From assembly GCF_008704655.1 (NCBI RefSeq), contig NZ_CP023688.1, forward strand, positions 7,446,501 through 7,510,500: a DNA stretch of 64,000 nucleotides. Reading direction: 5' to 3'. The notes below the pieces were generated by a model. It was given only the letters and a program-made list of their open reading frames with translations, ran no database searches and was not told the origin of the DNA. The DNA is from Streptomyces rimosus (GTDB taxonomy: Bacteria; Actinomycetota; Actinomycetes; Streptomycetales; Streptomycetaceae). Each line of letters starts with the position of its first letter. The stretch's first letter is position 1. Shown here piece by piece: positions 16,397-25,407 of the stretch. The position numbers and the translations under genes are program-made.

Positions 16397-17626
16397 TCAG
16401 GCGATCACACCGTCCCGGCGCAGCGCTGCGATCCGCTCGCTCGTCAGACCCAGAGCGCTCAGCAGCGCGTCGGTGTGCTCGCCCAGGGCCGGGACATTCC
16501 CCAGCTCGGGCCCGGCGCTCCCGGGCAGCGTGATCGGCGGCAGCAGCGCGCGCAGCGGCCCCACCGGTGACCCCACCTCCCGCCAGCGGTCGCGCGCCGC
16601 GAACTGCGGATGCCCGGCCAGCTCCGTCACCCCGTTCAGCCGCGCACAGGCGATCCCCGCCTCCTCCAGCCGTCGTACGGCCTCCTCCACCGCCATCCCG
16701 GCCAGTGCCTCACCCACCACTCGGTCCGTCTTGTCCCGGTTGCCGGTACGCGCCACATTCGTCGCGAACGCCGGATCGTCGGCCAGTTCGGGCCGCCCCA
16801 GCACCTGCCGCGCCAGCCGCCCCCACTCCCGGTCGTTCTGCACGGACAGCAGCACCGGCTGCCCGTCCGCCGTCGGATAGGCGTTGTACGGCGCGATGAC
16901 GGCGTGCGCGACACCCGTGCGCGCTGGGGGCGTGCCTCCGTACATCCCGAAGTAGAGCGGGTGTCCCAGCCACTCGGCGAGCGCGTCCAGCATCGTGACC
17001 TCCACCGGGCCGCCGCGGCCCGTCGTGCCGCGGCGCAGCAGCGCGGCCAGCACACCGGAGAAGGCGTACATCGCCGCCGCGATGTCCGCCGCCGGTATCC
17101 CGGCCTTCGCGGGTGCCTCCGGCGTCCCGGTCAGCGAGACCAGCCCGGCCTCGCACTGGACGAGCATGTCGTAGGCCCGCTTGTGCGCGTACGGGCCGTC
17201 GGCGCCGTACCCGGAGATGTCCACGGCGACCAGGCGCGGGTGGCGGGCGCACAGCGACGCCGCGTCCAGCCCGAGCCGCGCGGCCGCGCCCTGCGCCAGG
17301 TTCTGCACGAATACGTCCGCTCCGGAGAGCAGTTGCTCCAGCAGTTCGCGCCCGCGCGGGTCCTTGAGGTCCAGCGCCAGGGACTCCTTGCCGCGGTTGG
17401 CCCACACGAAGTGCGAGGCCAGCCCGCGTACCGAGGTGTCGTAGGCACGGGCGAAGTCGCCGCCGTCCGGCCGCTCCACCTTGATCACCCGGGCGCCGAG
17501 GTCGGCGAGCTGCCGGGTGGCGAACGGCGCGGCCACGGCCTGCTCGACGCCCACGACGGTGATGCCCTCCAGGGGCGGCGGCTGGGGGGTGCGGTCCGGG
17601 GCGGTGTGATCCGTCGTGTGGTCCAT
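16397..17626 (-). CDS. family III CoA-transferase (CaiB/BaiF type), 409 aa
   Basis: Begins with PLEGITVVGVEQAVAAPF, then GARVIKVERPDGGDFAR and WANRGKESLALDLK, the expected first motifs of formyl-CoA/carnitine-CoA transferases. The catalytic aspartate is most likely Asp153 in KRAYDMLVQCEAGL, and LTGTPEAPAKAGIPAADIAA follows. Length is normal. These enzymes move CoA between carboxylic acids through an aspartyl-CoA thioester. ATG at 17626 is preceded by TAGGTG; the longer upstream frame is antisense to nothing useful and lacks a site. No acyl-CoA partner gene is adjacent, so the acid substrate is open. Confidence 0.87.
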   Translation of the reverse strand: MDHTTDHTAPDRTPQPPPLEGITVVGVEQAVAAPFATRQLADLGARVIKVERPDGGDFARAYDTSVRGLASHFVWANRGKESLALDLKDPRGRELLEQLLSGADVFVQNLAQGAAARLGLDAASLCARHPRLVAVDISGYGADGPYAHKRAYDMLVQCEAGLVSLTGTPEAPAKAGIPAADIAAAMYAFSGVLAALLRRGTTGRGGPVEVTMLDALAEWLGHPLYFGMYGGTPPARTGVAHAVIAPYNAYPTADGQPVLLSVQNDREWGRLARQVLGRPELADDPAFATNVARTGNRDKTDRVVGEALAGMAVEEAVRRLEEAGIACARLNGVTELAGHPQFAARDRWREVGSPVGPLRALLPPITLPGSAGPELGNVPALGEHTDALLSALGLTSERIAALRRDGVIA

Positions 17627-17699
17627 GGTCGGAGCACCTACCCGCCGCCGCCCGCCGGGCAACGCGCGGGCCCGCACGGCCGCGTCACAGCTGGGCCGG

Positions 17700-18971
17700 T
17701 CACAGCAGGGCGAACTGCCCCTCCGGGCCCTCTTCGTGGTGATCAAGGACGGAGGCGGGGCGGCGGGCCGCGGCGGGCGGCGGCAGCACGCCCGCCGCGC
17801 GCAGCTCGGACGCCTCGACGCGCGGCCCGTCCGCCGTACGCCGGTGCAACGCCTCCTGCGCCGGACGCACTTCGCCCACCAGCGACAGCACCGTGATCAA
17901 CTCCAGCAGTTCGGTGGTCCACTCCTGGGGCCAGGCGCTGGGCCGTACCGCCTCCAGTCCCTCCGGGTCGGCCGCCGGGGCGGCCCGGCGCTCGAACCAC
18001 GCCTCCAGTACGCGCACACCGCCCGCCTCGAACTCCCAGGCCGCCGGAGGCACGGGGGAGATCCGCCCGGGGCCGAGGAGAAGCGCCTCCTCGTCCGGCA
18101 GGTGGTCGATGCTGCCGGGCAGCCCGTGGGCGGGAAGCGGGGCGCGTACGTAGGGCCGCCGGCCGCCGGGCATCCGGGGGCGGTCGCCGGCGCGCGCCCC
18201 GTACGCCGTCCCTTCACCCCGTGCGCCCCTCGTCTGGAGCCACAGCAGCCGCTCGCCCAGCGCGACGCCGTCCTCCCACACCCCGGCGTCGGCGGTCAGC
18301 GGTACGACCGCGCCGGACGGCGTGGGGCGGGCGCTCGCCACCGTCCAGGCCAGCACCTCCGCGGCGCCGACCGGCCGGTCCAGGCGGCGGGCGAGCAGCT
18401 CCGTCAGCCCAGGGGCGAGGTTGGGTTCGCTGCCGCCGGGCCGCCGGTAGAGCGGGCGGATACGGCCGGGCCGCCCGGCGGGCGACCTGCCGTCCGGCAG
18501 CAGCGCGGACGCCACCAGCGCCGGACCCTCCGTCTGCGGCACGTGCCCCAGCTCCACCACGAACACCTGCCGCCCGTCCGCGACCCGCCACAGCTCGGGA
18601 CGGGCCGCGTCGATCAGCCGGTGGTCGGGCAGCAGCCACTGCTGGTCGTACGGGCCGTGCAGCACGCGCACCGGGTCGGGGCACGGGCCGCCGCCGTGCG
18701 CGAGGCGGCCGGTCGGCGTGGCCTGGCCGGGGAGCTGCGGCACGGCGGTGCGCAGCGTACGGGCGCGGCTGGGCCGGAACAGCCGCTCGCGCGCGTCGTC
18801 ACCGGCCTCGTGCAGCGCCGCCCAGCGGGCCCGCAGGGAGGCGGCGTCCGGGGCCATCACCCAGCCGCGGCCGAGCCGCAGCGGCGCCACCGACCAGGGC
18901 ATCAGGTCATCGAGCCGGGGCGCCGCCGCGAGCCTGCCGCCGCCGCTCCCCGTGGCCTGTGTCACCGTCAC
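17700..18971 (-). CDS. solitary type-ISP restriction/modification-like C-terminal domain protein, 423 aa
   Basis: The protein begins VTVTQATGSGGGRLAAAP and soon has APRLDDLMPWSVAPLRLGR, then FRPSRARTLRTAVPQLPG, HGPYDQQWLLPDHRLIDAA and RPGRIRPLYRRPGG. These match the widespread Streptomyces proteins annotated as type ISP restriction/modification enzymes. They correspond only to the C-terminal target-recognition part of LlaBIII-type enzymes. There is no helicase, nuclease or methyltransferase motif and no partner gene nearby, so a complete restriction system is not present here. GTG at 18971 has a strong GGGAGGG. The actual role of the solitary protein is unknown; it may be a domesticated DNA-binding module. 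Confidence 0.72.
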   Translation of the reverse strand: MTVTQATGSGGGRLAAAPRLDDLMPWSVAPLRLGRGWVMAPDAASLRARWAALHEAGDDARERLFRPSRARTLRTAVPQLPGQATPTGRLAHGGGPCPDPVRVLHGPYDQQWLLPDHRLIDAARPELWRVADGRQVFVVELGHVPQTEGPALVASALLPDGRSPAGRPGRIRPLYRRPGGSEPNLAPGLTELLARRLDRPVGAAEVLAWTVASARPTPSGAVVPLTADAGVWEDGVALGERLLWLQTRGARGEGTAYGARAGDRPRMPGGRRPYVRAPLPAHGLPGSIDHLPDEEALLLGPGRISPVPPAAWEFEAGGVRVLEAWFERRAAPAADPEGLEAVRPSAWPQEWTTELLELITVLSLVGEVRPAQEALHRRTADGPRVEASELRAAGVLPPPAAARRPASVLDHHEEGPEGQFALL

Positions 18972-19139
18972 GCGGTCGCCCTCCCTGGACCTTCGGTGCG
19001 CTCGGTTGCCTGGGGGCATCGTAACGGCGGCGGCCGGAGGGGGGCTTTTCCGAGTGATCACCGACGGGTACGGTCCTGGCCGTACGACCGTGCCGCCACC
19101 GCACGCCCATGCCGCCGCCGTCCGCCGGGAGGAAGCGCC

Positions 19140-20501
19140 ATGACCGCAACGCAGCTCGCCGGGGCGCGGACGGGGGCCCGGCTGGACCGGCTGCCGCCGT
19201 CGCGCTGGCATCGCCGCCTGACCCTGACCGTCGGCGTCGGCGCCTTCTTCGACCTCTACGAGATCTTCCTCGGCGGGGTGCTGGCCGCGGTGCTCGCCGA
19301 GCGGTGGCACCTGGACCACACCACCAAGTCGTGGGTGATCGCCGCCGGGTTCCTGGGCATGTTCGTGGGCGCGGGCGTCCTGTCGGTGCTCGCGGACCGG
19401 TTCGGACGGCGGCGGATGTTCCTGGTCAACCTGGGCGCGTACTCGCTGTGTTCGCTGCTGTGCGCCTTCGCGCCGAACGCCGAATGGCTGATCGCGCTGC
19501 GCTTCCTGGCCGGGCTCGGCCTCGGTGCCGAACTGATCCTCGTGGACACCTACCTCGCCGAGTTCCTGCCGCGCGCCGTACGCGGCCGGTACATCGCCTG
19601 GGCCTACACCTTCGGCTTCCTCGGCGTGCCCGTGGCCGCCTTCGTCGGCGCCCGCCTGGTCGCCACCCGCGAGCTGTTCGGCGTCGAGGGCTGGCGCTGG
19701 CTGCTGGTGGCGGGCGCGCTGGGGGCGGCGTTCATCCAGCTCATGCGCGCCCGGCTGCCCGAATCGCCACGCTGGCTGGCCGTGCACGGGCGGGAGGAGG
19801 AGGCGGCGAAGATCGTCACGGACATCGAGGAGCGCGTCGCGCGGGAGACCGGCGAGACGCTGCCGTCGGTCGCGGTGGCGGCGGAGGTGCCGCAGCGCCG
19901 CGTCCCGCTGGGCGAGATGTTCCGCGGCGACCACCGGCGCCGCACGCTCATGTGGTGGATCTTCCAGGTCCTGCAGACCGTCGGCTACTACGGGTTCGGG
20001 TCGCTGGCGCCGGTCGTGCTGACCGCCAAGGGTCACACCGTCACCGCGTCGCTGAGCTACGCGGCGCTCAGCTTCTGCGGCTATCCGCTCGGTTCGGCGC
20101 TGTCCGTACCGCTCATCGACCGCATCGAGCGCAAGACACTGATCATCGCCTCCGCGCTGGGCATGGCGGCGTGCGGCCTGGCCTTCGGCTTCGCCGGCGC
20201 GGGCTGGCTGATCGTGGGCGCCGGCTTCGCACTGACCGTGTGCAGCAACGTCTTCTCCAACGCCTTCCACGTCTACCAGACCGAGATCTTCCCGACCGGC
20301 CTGCGCAGCAGCGCCATCGGGATCGCCTACTCACTGTCCCGGCTCACCTCGGTGATACTGCCGTTCGTCGCGCTGACCGTGCTGGACGCCCTGGGACCGG
20401 GCGCGGTCTTCACCGGCTCGGCCGCGCTGATGGTGCTGCTGTGCCTGGACGTGGCGCTGCTGGGGCCGCGCAGTACGGGACGGAGCCTGGAGCGGATCTG
20501 A
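19140..20501 (+). CDS. MFS transporter, sugar/aromatic-acid-porter-like, 453 aa
   Basis: Twelve hydrophobic segments are visible. The family motif between helices 2 and 3 appears as ADRFGRRRMFL, a second copy as IDRIERKTLI, and PESPRWLAVHGREEEA lies in the central loop, as in sugar or aromatic-acid porters. The ATG at 19140 is preceded by GGGAGGAAG. It is divergent from the type-ISP-like gene with a 168-base shared promoter region and ends in a strong hairpin terminator (20517-20547). The substrate is not predictable from sequence; the FFDLYEIFLGGVLA start resembles proton-coupled organic-acid porters. Confidence 0.88.
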   Translation: MTATQLAGARTGARLDRLPPSRWHRRLTLTVGVGAFFDLYEIFLGGVLAAVLAERWHLDHTTKSWVIAAGFLGMFVGAGVLSVLADRFGRRRMFLVNLGAYSLCSLLCAFAPNAEWLIALRFLAGLGLGAELILVDTYLAEFLPRAVRGRYIAWAYTFGFLGVPVAAFVGARLVATRELFGVEGWRWLLVAGALGAAFIQLMRARLPESPRWLAVHGREEEAAKIVTDIEERVARETGETLPSVAVAAEVPQRRVPLGEMFRGDHRRRTLMWWIFQVLQTVGYYGFGSLAPVVLTAKGHTVTASLSYAALSFCGYPLGSALSVPLIDRIERKTLIIASALGMAACGLAFGFAGAGWLIVGAGFALTVCSNVFSNAFHVYQTEIFPTGLRSSAIGIAYSLSRLTSVILPFVALTVLDALGPGAVFTGSAALMVLLCLDVALLGPRSTGRSLERI

Positions 20502-20516
20502 GGGGGCGTCCTGAAG

Positions 20517-20547
20517 GCGGGCGGGACGGCGAACCGTCACCGCCCGC
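20517..20547. terminator. bidirectional hairpin terminator
   Basis: A 13-bp stem (GCGGGCGGGACGG paired with CCGTC-A-CCGCCCGC, one bulged A) with a CGAA tetraloop lies between the convergent MFS and poly-gamma-glutamate hydrolase genes. There is no U-tract, as is common in Streptomyces. Confidence 0.75.
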
Positions 20548-20552
20548 GGTGT

Positions 20553-21431
20553 TCAGAGAATGACCTGGTCGGCGCGGGACTCCAGGCGGATGATCGCCTT
20601 GCGGCACGCGCCGGCGAACGCCTTGAACTCCTCGGTGGTGCTGCCGGCGCGTCCGTCCAGCGTGTCCTTGCCGAAGAAGGACTCGCGCAGTTCGGTGCTG
20701 AGTTCCAGCTGACCGCCCTTGCCGAGCATGGTGCGGTTGCACGGGTTCTCGGGGTGGACGCCGGCCAGGTCCGGGAAGTCGTCACCGTCCACCGTCTTGA
20801 AGTGCTTGCCCAGCTCTTCGTGAAGCAGCTTCTTGAAAGCGGCGTTCAGGCCGCCGACCACGACCACCTTGGGGTCCTGGCCGCCGCGCACCCCGGCCTG
20901 TTCGGCGGTGCACCCGTGCAGGCTCAGGACGTTGAGGCTGGAGGCCGCCATGGAGAGCGCGACGTGGTCGTCGCAGTGCTTCGCGGTGACGTGCAGTTCG
21001 CGGTTGGAACCCAGGTTCATGCTGGGCAGCCGTAGTCCCTCGAACATCCAGTAGTCGTACACCGGCTCGCCCGGGAAGAGCGCCGCCAGGGTGTCGGGCC
21101 GGTAGCCCGCGATGCCCAGGCACAGCTCGGAGGTGCCCTTCTCGATGCCGCCGCCGTGCAGCGCCATGATCGTCGTGCGGTGGTACGGGTGTCTCTCTCC
21201 CCGCTCGTTGTCGAGCAGCTCATGCCGTCTGTACCGGCGCGAGAACTGGATGCCCTCCTGACCGGAGAGCTTCTTGTACAGATCTGTGTTGGAGTCGTAC
21301 ACGTCCCCCTCGGACGTGGCATGGGCCTTGGCAGCCCCCAGGCCCGTCACGAGGGGAGTGCTGCTGATGGCTGCCGCGCCGAGGGCGGCGGTGAGGACCG
21401 TACGCCGGTTGATGAGTGACATGCCGCACAT
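20553..21431 (-). CDS. exported poly-gamma-glutamate hydrolase family protein, 292 aa
   Basis: Zinc-peptidase-like motifs of the phage PghP/DUF867 family occur in order: IMALHGGGIEKGTSELC, HVTAKHCDDHVALSMA, VLSLHGC and NPCNRTMLGKGGQLELST. The N-terminus has a twin-arginine-type signal (INRRTVLTAALGAAA followed by a hydrophobic stretch ending in AKAHA), so the folded enzyme is probably exported by Tat. I chose the ATG at 21431 because AGG lies five bases upstream; the ATG at 21422 would remove three residues. Expected activity is cleavage of gamma-linked glutamyl polymers in the medium or wall. The gene stands alone after the GntR regulator. Confidence 0.85.
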   Translation of the reverse strand: MCGMSLINRRTVLTAALGAAAISSTPLVTGLGAAKAHATSEGDVYDSNTDLYKKLSGQEGIQFSRRYRRHELLDNERGERHPYHRTTIMALHGGGIEKGTSELCLGIAGYRPDTLAALFPGEPVYDYWMFEGLRLPSMNLGSNRELHVTAKHCDDHVALSMAASSLNVLSLHGCTAEQAGVRGGQDPKVVVVGGLNAAFKKLLHEELGKHFKTVDGDDFPDLAGVHPENPCNRTMLGKGGQLELSTELRESFFGKDTLDGRAGSTTEEFKAFAGACRKAIIRLESRADQVIL

Positions 21432-21491
21432 CTTGACCTGTCGCGCCGTCAGCGCGCGCACCGGGGCGGGACTTCGCGGGCCGGACCCGGC

Positions 21492-22241
21492 TCAGTGCGC
21501 GTCCAGCGTCACCGTGAAGGAGAAACGGTCCCCCCGGTAGTGGATGCGGGCCACGTCCACCACCCGTCCGTCCTGGTCGTAGGTGATGCCCGTGTAGTGC
21601 AGGATCGGGCTGAGCAGCGGCACCTGGAGCAGGCGGGCGGTCTCCGGGTCCGCCAGCCGCGCCTCGACCGTGTCGGTGATGCGGCTGATGGCCACGCCCA
21701 CCGCGTCCCGCAGCACCTTCGTCATCGGCCAGCGCTCCAGGTCCGCGAGGTCCACGCGCGCGGCGACGTCCGGGTGGAGGAAGTTGACCGCGTGGTTCGT
21801 CGGCTCGCCGGTCTTCTCGTCGCTGCGCAGCCTGCGGTACGTGGCGACCTCCGCCAGGCCGGGGAAGTACTCCGCCAGTTCGGCAGGCACGGCGGCCGTG
21901 CCGTGGCCGAGCAGTTCGGTGCTCATCCCGGACTGCTGGGCCACGATCGCGTCCACCGAACCGAGCAGCCGCACGGGCGACCCGCGCCGCGCGCTCGGCT
22001 CGATGAACGTCCCGCGCCTGCGGTGCCGCGTGATCAGCCCCTCCGTCTCCAGCTCCTTGAGCGCCTGGCGCATGGTCAGCACGCTCACGCCGTAGTGGGC
22101 GGCGAGCGCGTCCTCGGTCGGCAGGCGCAGCGGGGCGCCGGGGGAGCGGCCGAGTATGGACGCGCGCAGCGACTGCGAGACCTGGTACCACAGCGGCAGC
22201 TTGCGGTTCAGGTCCAGCGAGTCGGGGGCGAAGGTGGTCAA
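21492..22241 (-). CDS. GntR-family regulator with UTRA ligand domain (HutC type), 249 aa
   Basis: The winged-helix domain (LPLWYQVSQSLRASIL, LPTEDALAAHYGVSVLTMRQ, RRRGTFI) covers residues 14-80. A UTRA sensor domain (TNHAVNFLHPDVAARVDL...RFSFTVTLDAH) covers about 95-249. Start is TTG at 22241 with CGGAG upstream. It lies 78 bases downstream of hmgA on the same strand but separated by a hairpin terminator. UTRA domains bind small metabolites; an intermediate of aromatic amino-acid breakdown is a reasonable ligand. It is therefore the first candidate regulator for hmgA and the palindrome at 23674-23701, though this is inference from position. Confidence 0.87.
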   Translation of the reverse strand: MTTFAPDSLDLNRKLPLWYQVSQSLRASILGRSPGAPLRLPTEDALAAHYGVSVLTMRQALKELETEGLITRHRRRGTFIEPSARRGSPVRLLGSVDAIVAQQSGMSTELLGHGTAAVPAELAEYFPGLAEVATYRRLRSDEKTGEPTNHAVNFLHPDVAARVDLADLERWPMTKVLRDAVGVAISRITDTVEARLADPETARLLQVPLLSPILHYTGITYDQDGRVVDVARIHYRGDRFSFTVTLDAH

Positions 22242-22279
22242 CGTCGACTCCGTATCAGGGGCCGGGCGGTTTCCGGTCA

Positions 22280-22319
22280 GGGCCTGTGTCCGGCGGTATG
22301 GCGCCGGACACGCGGGCCC
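22280..22319 (-). terminator. hairpin terminator downstream of hmgA
   Basis: A perfect 10-bp stem GTGTCCGGCG / CGCCGGACAC with a six-base loop lies at 22286-22311. It is extended outward by GGGCC / GGCCC after small bulges, directly after the hmgA stop codon. It should limit read-through into the GntR gene. Confidence 0.7.
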
Positions 22320-23645
22320 TCAGGGACGGAAGTGGCGCTCAAGACCTTGCCATACCCGGTCGTAGCCGCTCTGCAGGTGGTCGGCGCCCGCGGCCTGCCC
22401 GGTGAGGGTGACCGGCCAGCGGGTCTCGAACATGAACGCCAGCCCGTCGTCGATCTTCTGCGGCTTCAGCTCGGCCGCGCTCGCCCGCTCGAAGGTCTCC
22501 CGGTCCGGGCCGTGCGCGGACATCATGTTGTGCAGCGAGCCGCCGCCCGGCACGAAGCCCTCCGCCTTGGCGTCGTAGGCGCCCTCGATCAGGCCCATGT
22601 ACTCGCTCATCACGTTCCGGTGGAAGTACGGCGGCCGGAAGGTGTCCTCGCCGACCAGCCAGCGCGGCGCGAAGACCACGAAGTCCACGCCCGCCAGGCC
22701 CGGGGTGTCGGACGGCGAGGTCAGCACGGTGAAGATCGACGGGTCCGGGTGGTCATAGCTGATCGAGCCGATGACGTTGAAGCGGCGCAGGTCGTAGACG
22801 TACGGGACGTGGTTGCCGTGCCATGCCACGACGTCCAGCGGCGAGTGGCCGTAGGTCGCCTTCCAGAGGTTGCCGCAGAACTTGTTGACGACCTCGTAGG
22901 GGCCCTCCTCGTCCTCGTACGCGGCGGTCGGCGCGAGGAAGTCCCGCGCGTTGGCCAGCCCGTTGGCGCCGATCGGGCCGAGGTCGGGGAGCTGGAACGG
23001 CTGCCCGTAGTTCTCGCAGACGTACCCGCGCGCGGTGGCGTCGAGCAGTTCGACGCGGAAGCGGACGCCGCGCGGGATCAGCGCGACATGCCCCGGCTCG
23101 GCGCGCAGCAGGCCCAGTTCGGTGCGGATCAGCAGGCCGCCGTGCTCGGGCACGATCAGCAGCTCGCCGTCCGCGTCGCTGAACACCCGCCGCTCCATGG
23201 AGGCGTTGGCGTGGTAGAGGTGGATGGCCATTCCGGTGCGCTGGGTGGCGTCGCCGTTGCCGCCGAGGGTCCACAGTCCGGCCAGGAAGTCGGTGGGGGC
23301 CCCGGGCTCGGGCAACGGGTTCCAGCGCAGCCGGTTGGGGTCGGGCGCCGTCTCGGTGAAGGGCGCGCCGCGGAGCGCGCCGTTGTCCGTCCGCTCGAAC
23401 GCCGGGTGCGCGGCGGACGGGCGGATGCGGTAGAGCCACGTACGGCGGTTGTGGGCGCGCGGCTCGGTGAAGGCCGAACCGCTCAGCTGCTCCGCGTACA
23501 GCCCCAGGGGCGCGCGCTGGGGGGAGTTGCGGCCGACCGGCAGGGCGCCGGTGACCGCCTCCGAGCTGTGCTCGTTGCCGAAACCCGAGGAGTACGCGAG
23601 CCCCTCGGCCGTCTTTCTCGCCCGTTCGCTGCCCGTGCCTGTCAT
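22320..23645 (-). CDS. hmgA: homogentisate 1,2-dioxygenase, 441 aa
   Basis: Full-length match to the family. It starts [17 protein letters not shown], continues [13 protein letters not shown], and has the iron-binding region [16 protein letters not shown] (His and Glu ligands) with a later [14 protein letters not shown] segment bringing the second histidine. The enzyme opens the ring of homogentisate to maleylacetoacetate with O2 and Fe(II), the key step of tyrosine and phenylalanine degradation. ATG at 23645 is preceded by GGGAG. The other genes of the pathway are not in the window. A 28-bp palindrome 29 bases upstream is the likely operator, and a hairpin follows the stop. The product call is very secure. 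Confidence 0.95.
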   Translation of the reverse strand: MTGTGSERARKTAEGLAYSSGFGNEHSSEAVTGALPVGRNSPQRAPLGLYAEQLSGSAFTEPRAHNRRTWLYRIRPSAAHPAFERTDNGALRGAPFTETAPDPNRLRWNPLPEPGAPTDFLAGLWTLGGNGDATQRTGMAIHLYHANASMERRVFSDADGELLIVPEHGGLLIRTELGLLRAEPGHVALIPRGVRFRVELLDATARGYVCENYGQPFQLPDLGPIGANGLANARDFLAPTAAYEDEEGPYEVVNKFCGNLWKATYGHSPLDVVAWHGNHVPYVYDLRRFNVIGSISYDHPDPSIFTVLTSPSDTPGLAGVDFVVFAPRWLVGEDTFRPPYFHRNVMSEYMGLIEGAYDAKAEGFVPGGGSLHNMMSAHGPDRETFERASAAELKPQKIDDGLAFMFETRWPVTLTGQAAGADHLQSGYDRVWQGLERHFRP

Positions 23646-23673
23646 CGCGCGCTCCCGCCGATCGAGGAATCCA

Positions 23674-23701
23674 GCAATCCTATGGAGGACCTTAGGATTG
23701 C
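23674..23701. promoter_or_regulatory. palindromic operator upstream of hmgA
   Basis: Perfect arms GCAATCCTA and TAGGATTGC separated by ten bases, 29 bases upstream of the hmgA start. The A/T content of the arms stands out in this G+C-rich DNA. It is probably bound by a dimeric repressor; the GntR gene downstream of hmgA is the nearest candidate. Confidence 0.7.
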
Positions 23702-23901
23702 GGCCCCGGCCCGTCAACGGAGACTCTCGGCCACGTCCGGCGGGCGCGGGCCGGACGGGGGCCGGCCGCACACCGCCGCCGCTGCCTCGTGTTTTGCTCG
23801 TATTGCTCGCGCGTCAAGACCTTGTTAACGAAAGTTTCGGCCACCTACCGTCGCTTCACCGCCGTCCCGGGCGTGTTCAAGGGCGAACGTGAGGTACCCC
23901 C

Positions 23902-25404
23902 ATGCTGACAATCCTCGGATTCGTCATGATCGCCACCTTCCTGGTGCTGATCATGATGAAGAAGATGTCGCCGATGGCAGCGCTCATCCTGATTCCCGCG
24001 CTGTTCTGCGTCCTGGTGGGCAAGGGGGCGCACCTCGGCGCATACGTCCTCAAGGGCGTGGGCGACCTGGCGCCGACCGCCGCGATGCTCATGTTCGCCA
24101 TCATCTACTTCGGCGTGATGATCGACGTAGGGCTCTTCGACCCGGTCGTCCGGGGCATCCTGCGGTTCTGCAAGGCGGACCCGGTACGCATCGTGGTCGG
24201 CACCGCGCTGCTCGCCACGATCGTCTCGCTGGACGGCGACGGCTCCACCACCTTCATGATCACGGTGTCCGCGCTCTACCCGCTCTACCGCCGCCTGAAG
24301 ATGAGCCTGGTGGTCATGACGGGCGTCGCCGCCACCGCCAACGGCGTGATGAACACCGTCCCCTGGGGCGGCCCGACCGCCCGCGCCGCCACCGCCCTCA
24401 AGCTGGACGCCGGCGACATCTTCGTCCCCATGGTCCCGGCGCTGGCCACCGGCCTGGTCGCGGTCTTCCTGCTCGCGTACGTCCTCGGGCGCCGCGAGCG
24501 CAAGCGGCTGGGGCTGCTCACGCTGGACGGGGCCGGGACCGGGACCGCTACGGAGCGGGCGGTGCCCGAGCCGGCGGCGGGTGAGCCGGTGCTCGCCGGC
24601 GCGGGCGGGGGCTTCGGAGCCCGGGTGCGTACGAGTGTGTTCCGTACGGTGTCGATCCGTACGGGCAAGGGCCGCGGCGCGACGGCGGGCGGCGGGGGCG
24701 GTACGGCGCACGCCGGGACCGGAGCCACTGCCACTGCCACCGAGCCCGCCCCCGCCGACGACTTCCAGGGCCTGGACCCGCACCGGCCGACGCTGCGCCC
24801 CAGGCTCTACTGGTTCAACGCCGCGCTCACCGTCGCGCTGCTGGTCCTGCTCGTCCTCCAGACGCTGCCCATCCCGGTGCTCTTCCTCCTGGGCGCGGCC
24901 CTCGCGCTCACCGTCAACTTCCCGCACATGGCCGATCAGAAGGCCCGGATCGCCGCGCACGCCGAGAACGTCCTGAACGTCTCCGGCATGGTCTTCGCCG
25001 CCGCCGTCTTCACCGGCGTCCTGACCGGCACCGGCATGGTCGAGCACATGGCCCGCTGGCTGGTCGACGGCATCCCGGACGGGCTCGGTCCGCACATGGG
25101 TCTCGTCACCGGCGTCCTGAGCATCCCGCTCACGTACTTCATGTCCAACGACGGCTTCTACTTCGGCATCGTCCCGATCCTCGCCGAGGCGGGCGCCGCC
25201 CACGGCGTGGGCGCCCTGGAGATCGCCCGCGCCTCCCTCGTCGGCCAGGCGCTGCACATGTCCAGCCCGCTGGTCCCCGCCGTCTATGTGCTGGTCGGCA
25301 TGGCGAAGGTGGAGTTCGGCGACCACACCCGGTTCACCGTGAAGTGGGCGGCGCTGACCTCCCTGGTCGTGCTCGCGGCCGGCCTGCTGTACGGGATCAT
25401 CTGA
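23902..25404 (+). CDS. citM: CitMHS-family citrate/metal symporter, 500 aa
   Basis: Hydrophobic throughout with the family hallmarks MKKMSPMAALILIPAL near residue 20, TIVSLDGDGSTTFMITVSAL near 110, and TANGVMNTVPWGGPTARAA near 150. A second half has SGMVFAAAVFTGVLTGTGM and YFMSNDGFYFGIVPIL. Members take up citrate complexed with Mg or Ca together with protons. At 500 residues it is longer than the usual ~430-440 because of a Gly/Ala/Thr-rich hydrophilic insert at about residues 207-292 in the central loop. ATG at 23902 has GTGAGG upstream. It is divergent from hmgA, and the MFS gene starts four bases after its stop. The call is strong; the exact metal-citrate preference is unknown. Confidence 0.88.
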   Translation: MLTILGFVMIATFLVLIMMKKMSPMAALILIPALFCVLVGKGAHLGAYVLKGVGDLAPTAAMLMFAIIYFGVMIDVGLFDPVVRGILRFCKADPVRIVVGTALLATIVSLDGDGSTTFMITVSALYPLYRRLKMSLVVMTGVAATANGVMNTVPWGGPTARAATALKLDAGDIFVPMVPALATGLVAVFLLAYVLGRRERKRLGLLTLDGAGTGTATERAVPEPAAGEPVLAGAGGGFGARVRTSVFRTVSIRTGKGRGATAGGGGGTAHAGTGATATATEPAPADDFQGLDPHRPTLRPRLYWFNAALTVALLVLLVLQTLPIPVLFLLGAALALTVNFPHMADQKARIAAHAENVLNVSGMVFAAAVFTGVLTGTGMVEHMARWLVDGIPDGLGPHMGLVTGVLSIPLTYFMSNDGFYFGIVPILAEAGAAHGVGALEIARASLVGQALHMSSPLVPAVYVLVGMAKVEFGDHTRFTVKWAALTSLVVLAAGLLYGII

Positions 25405-25407
25405 GCG

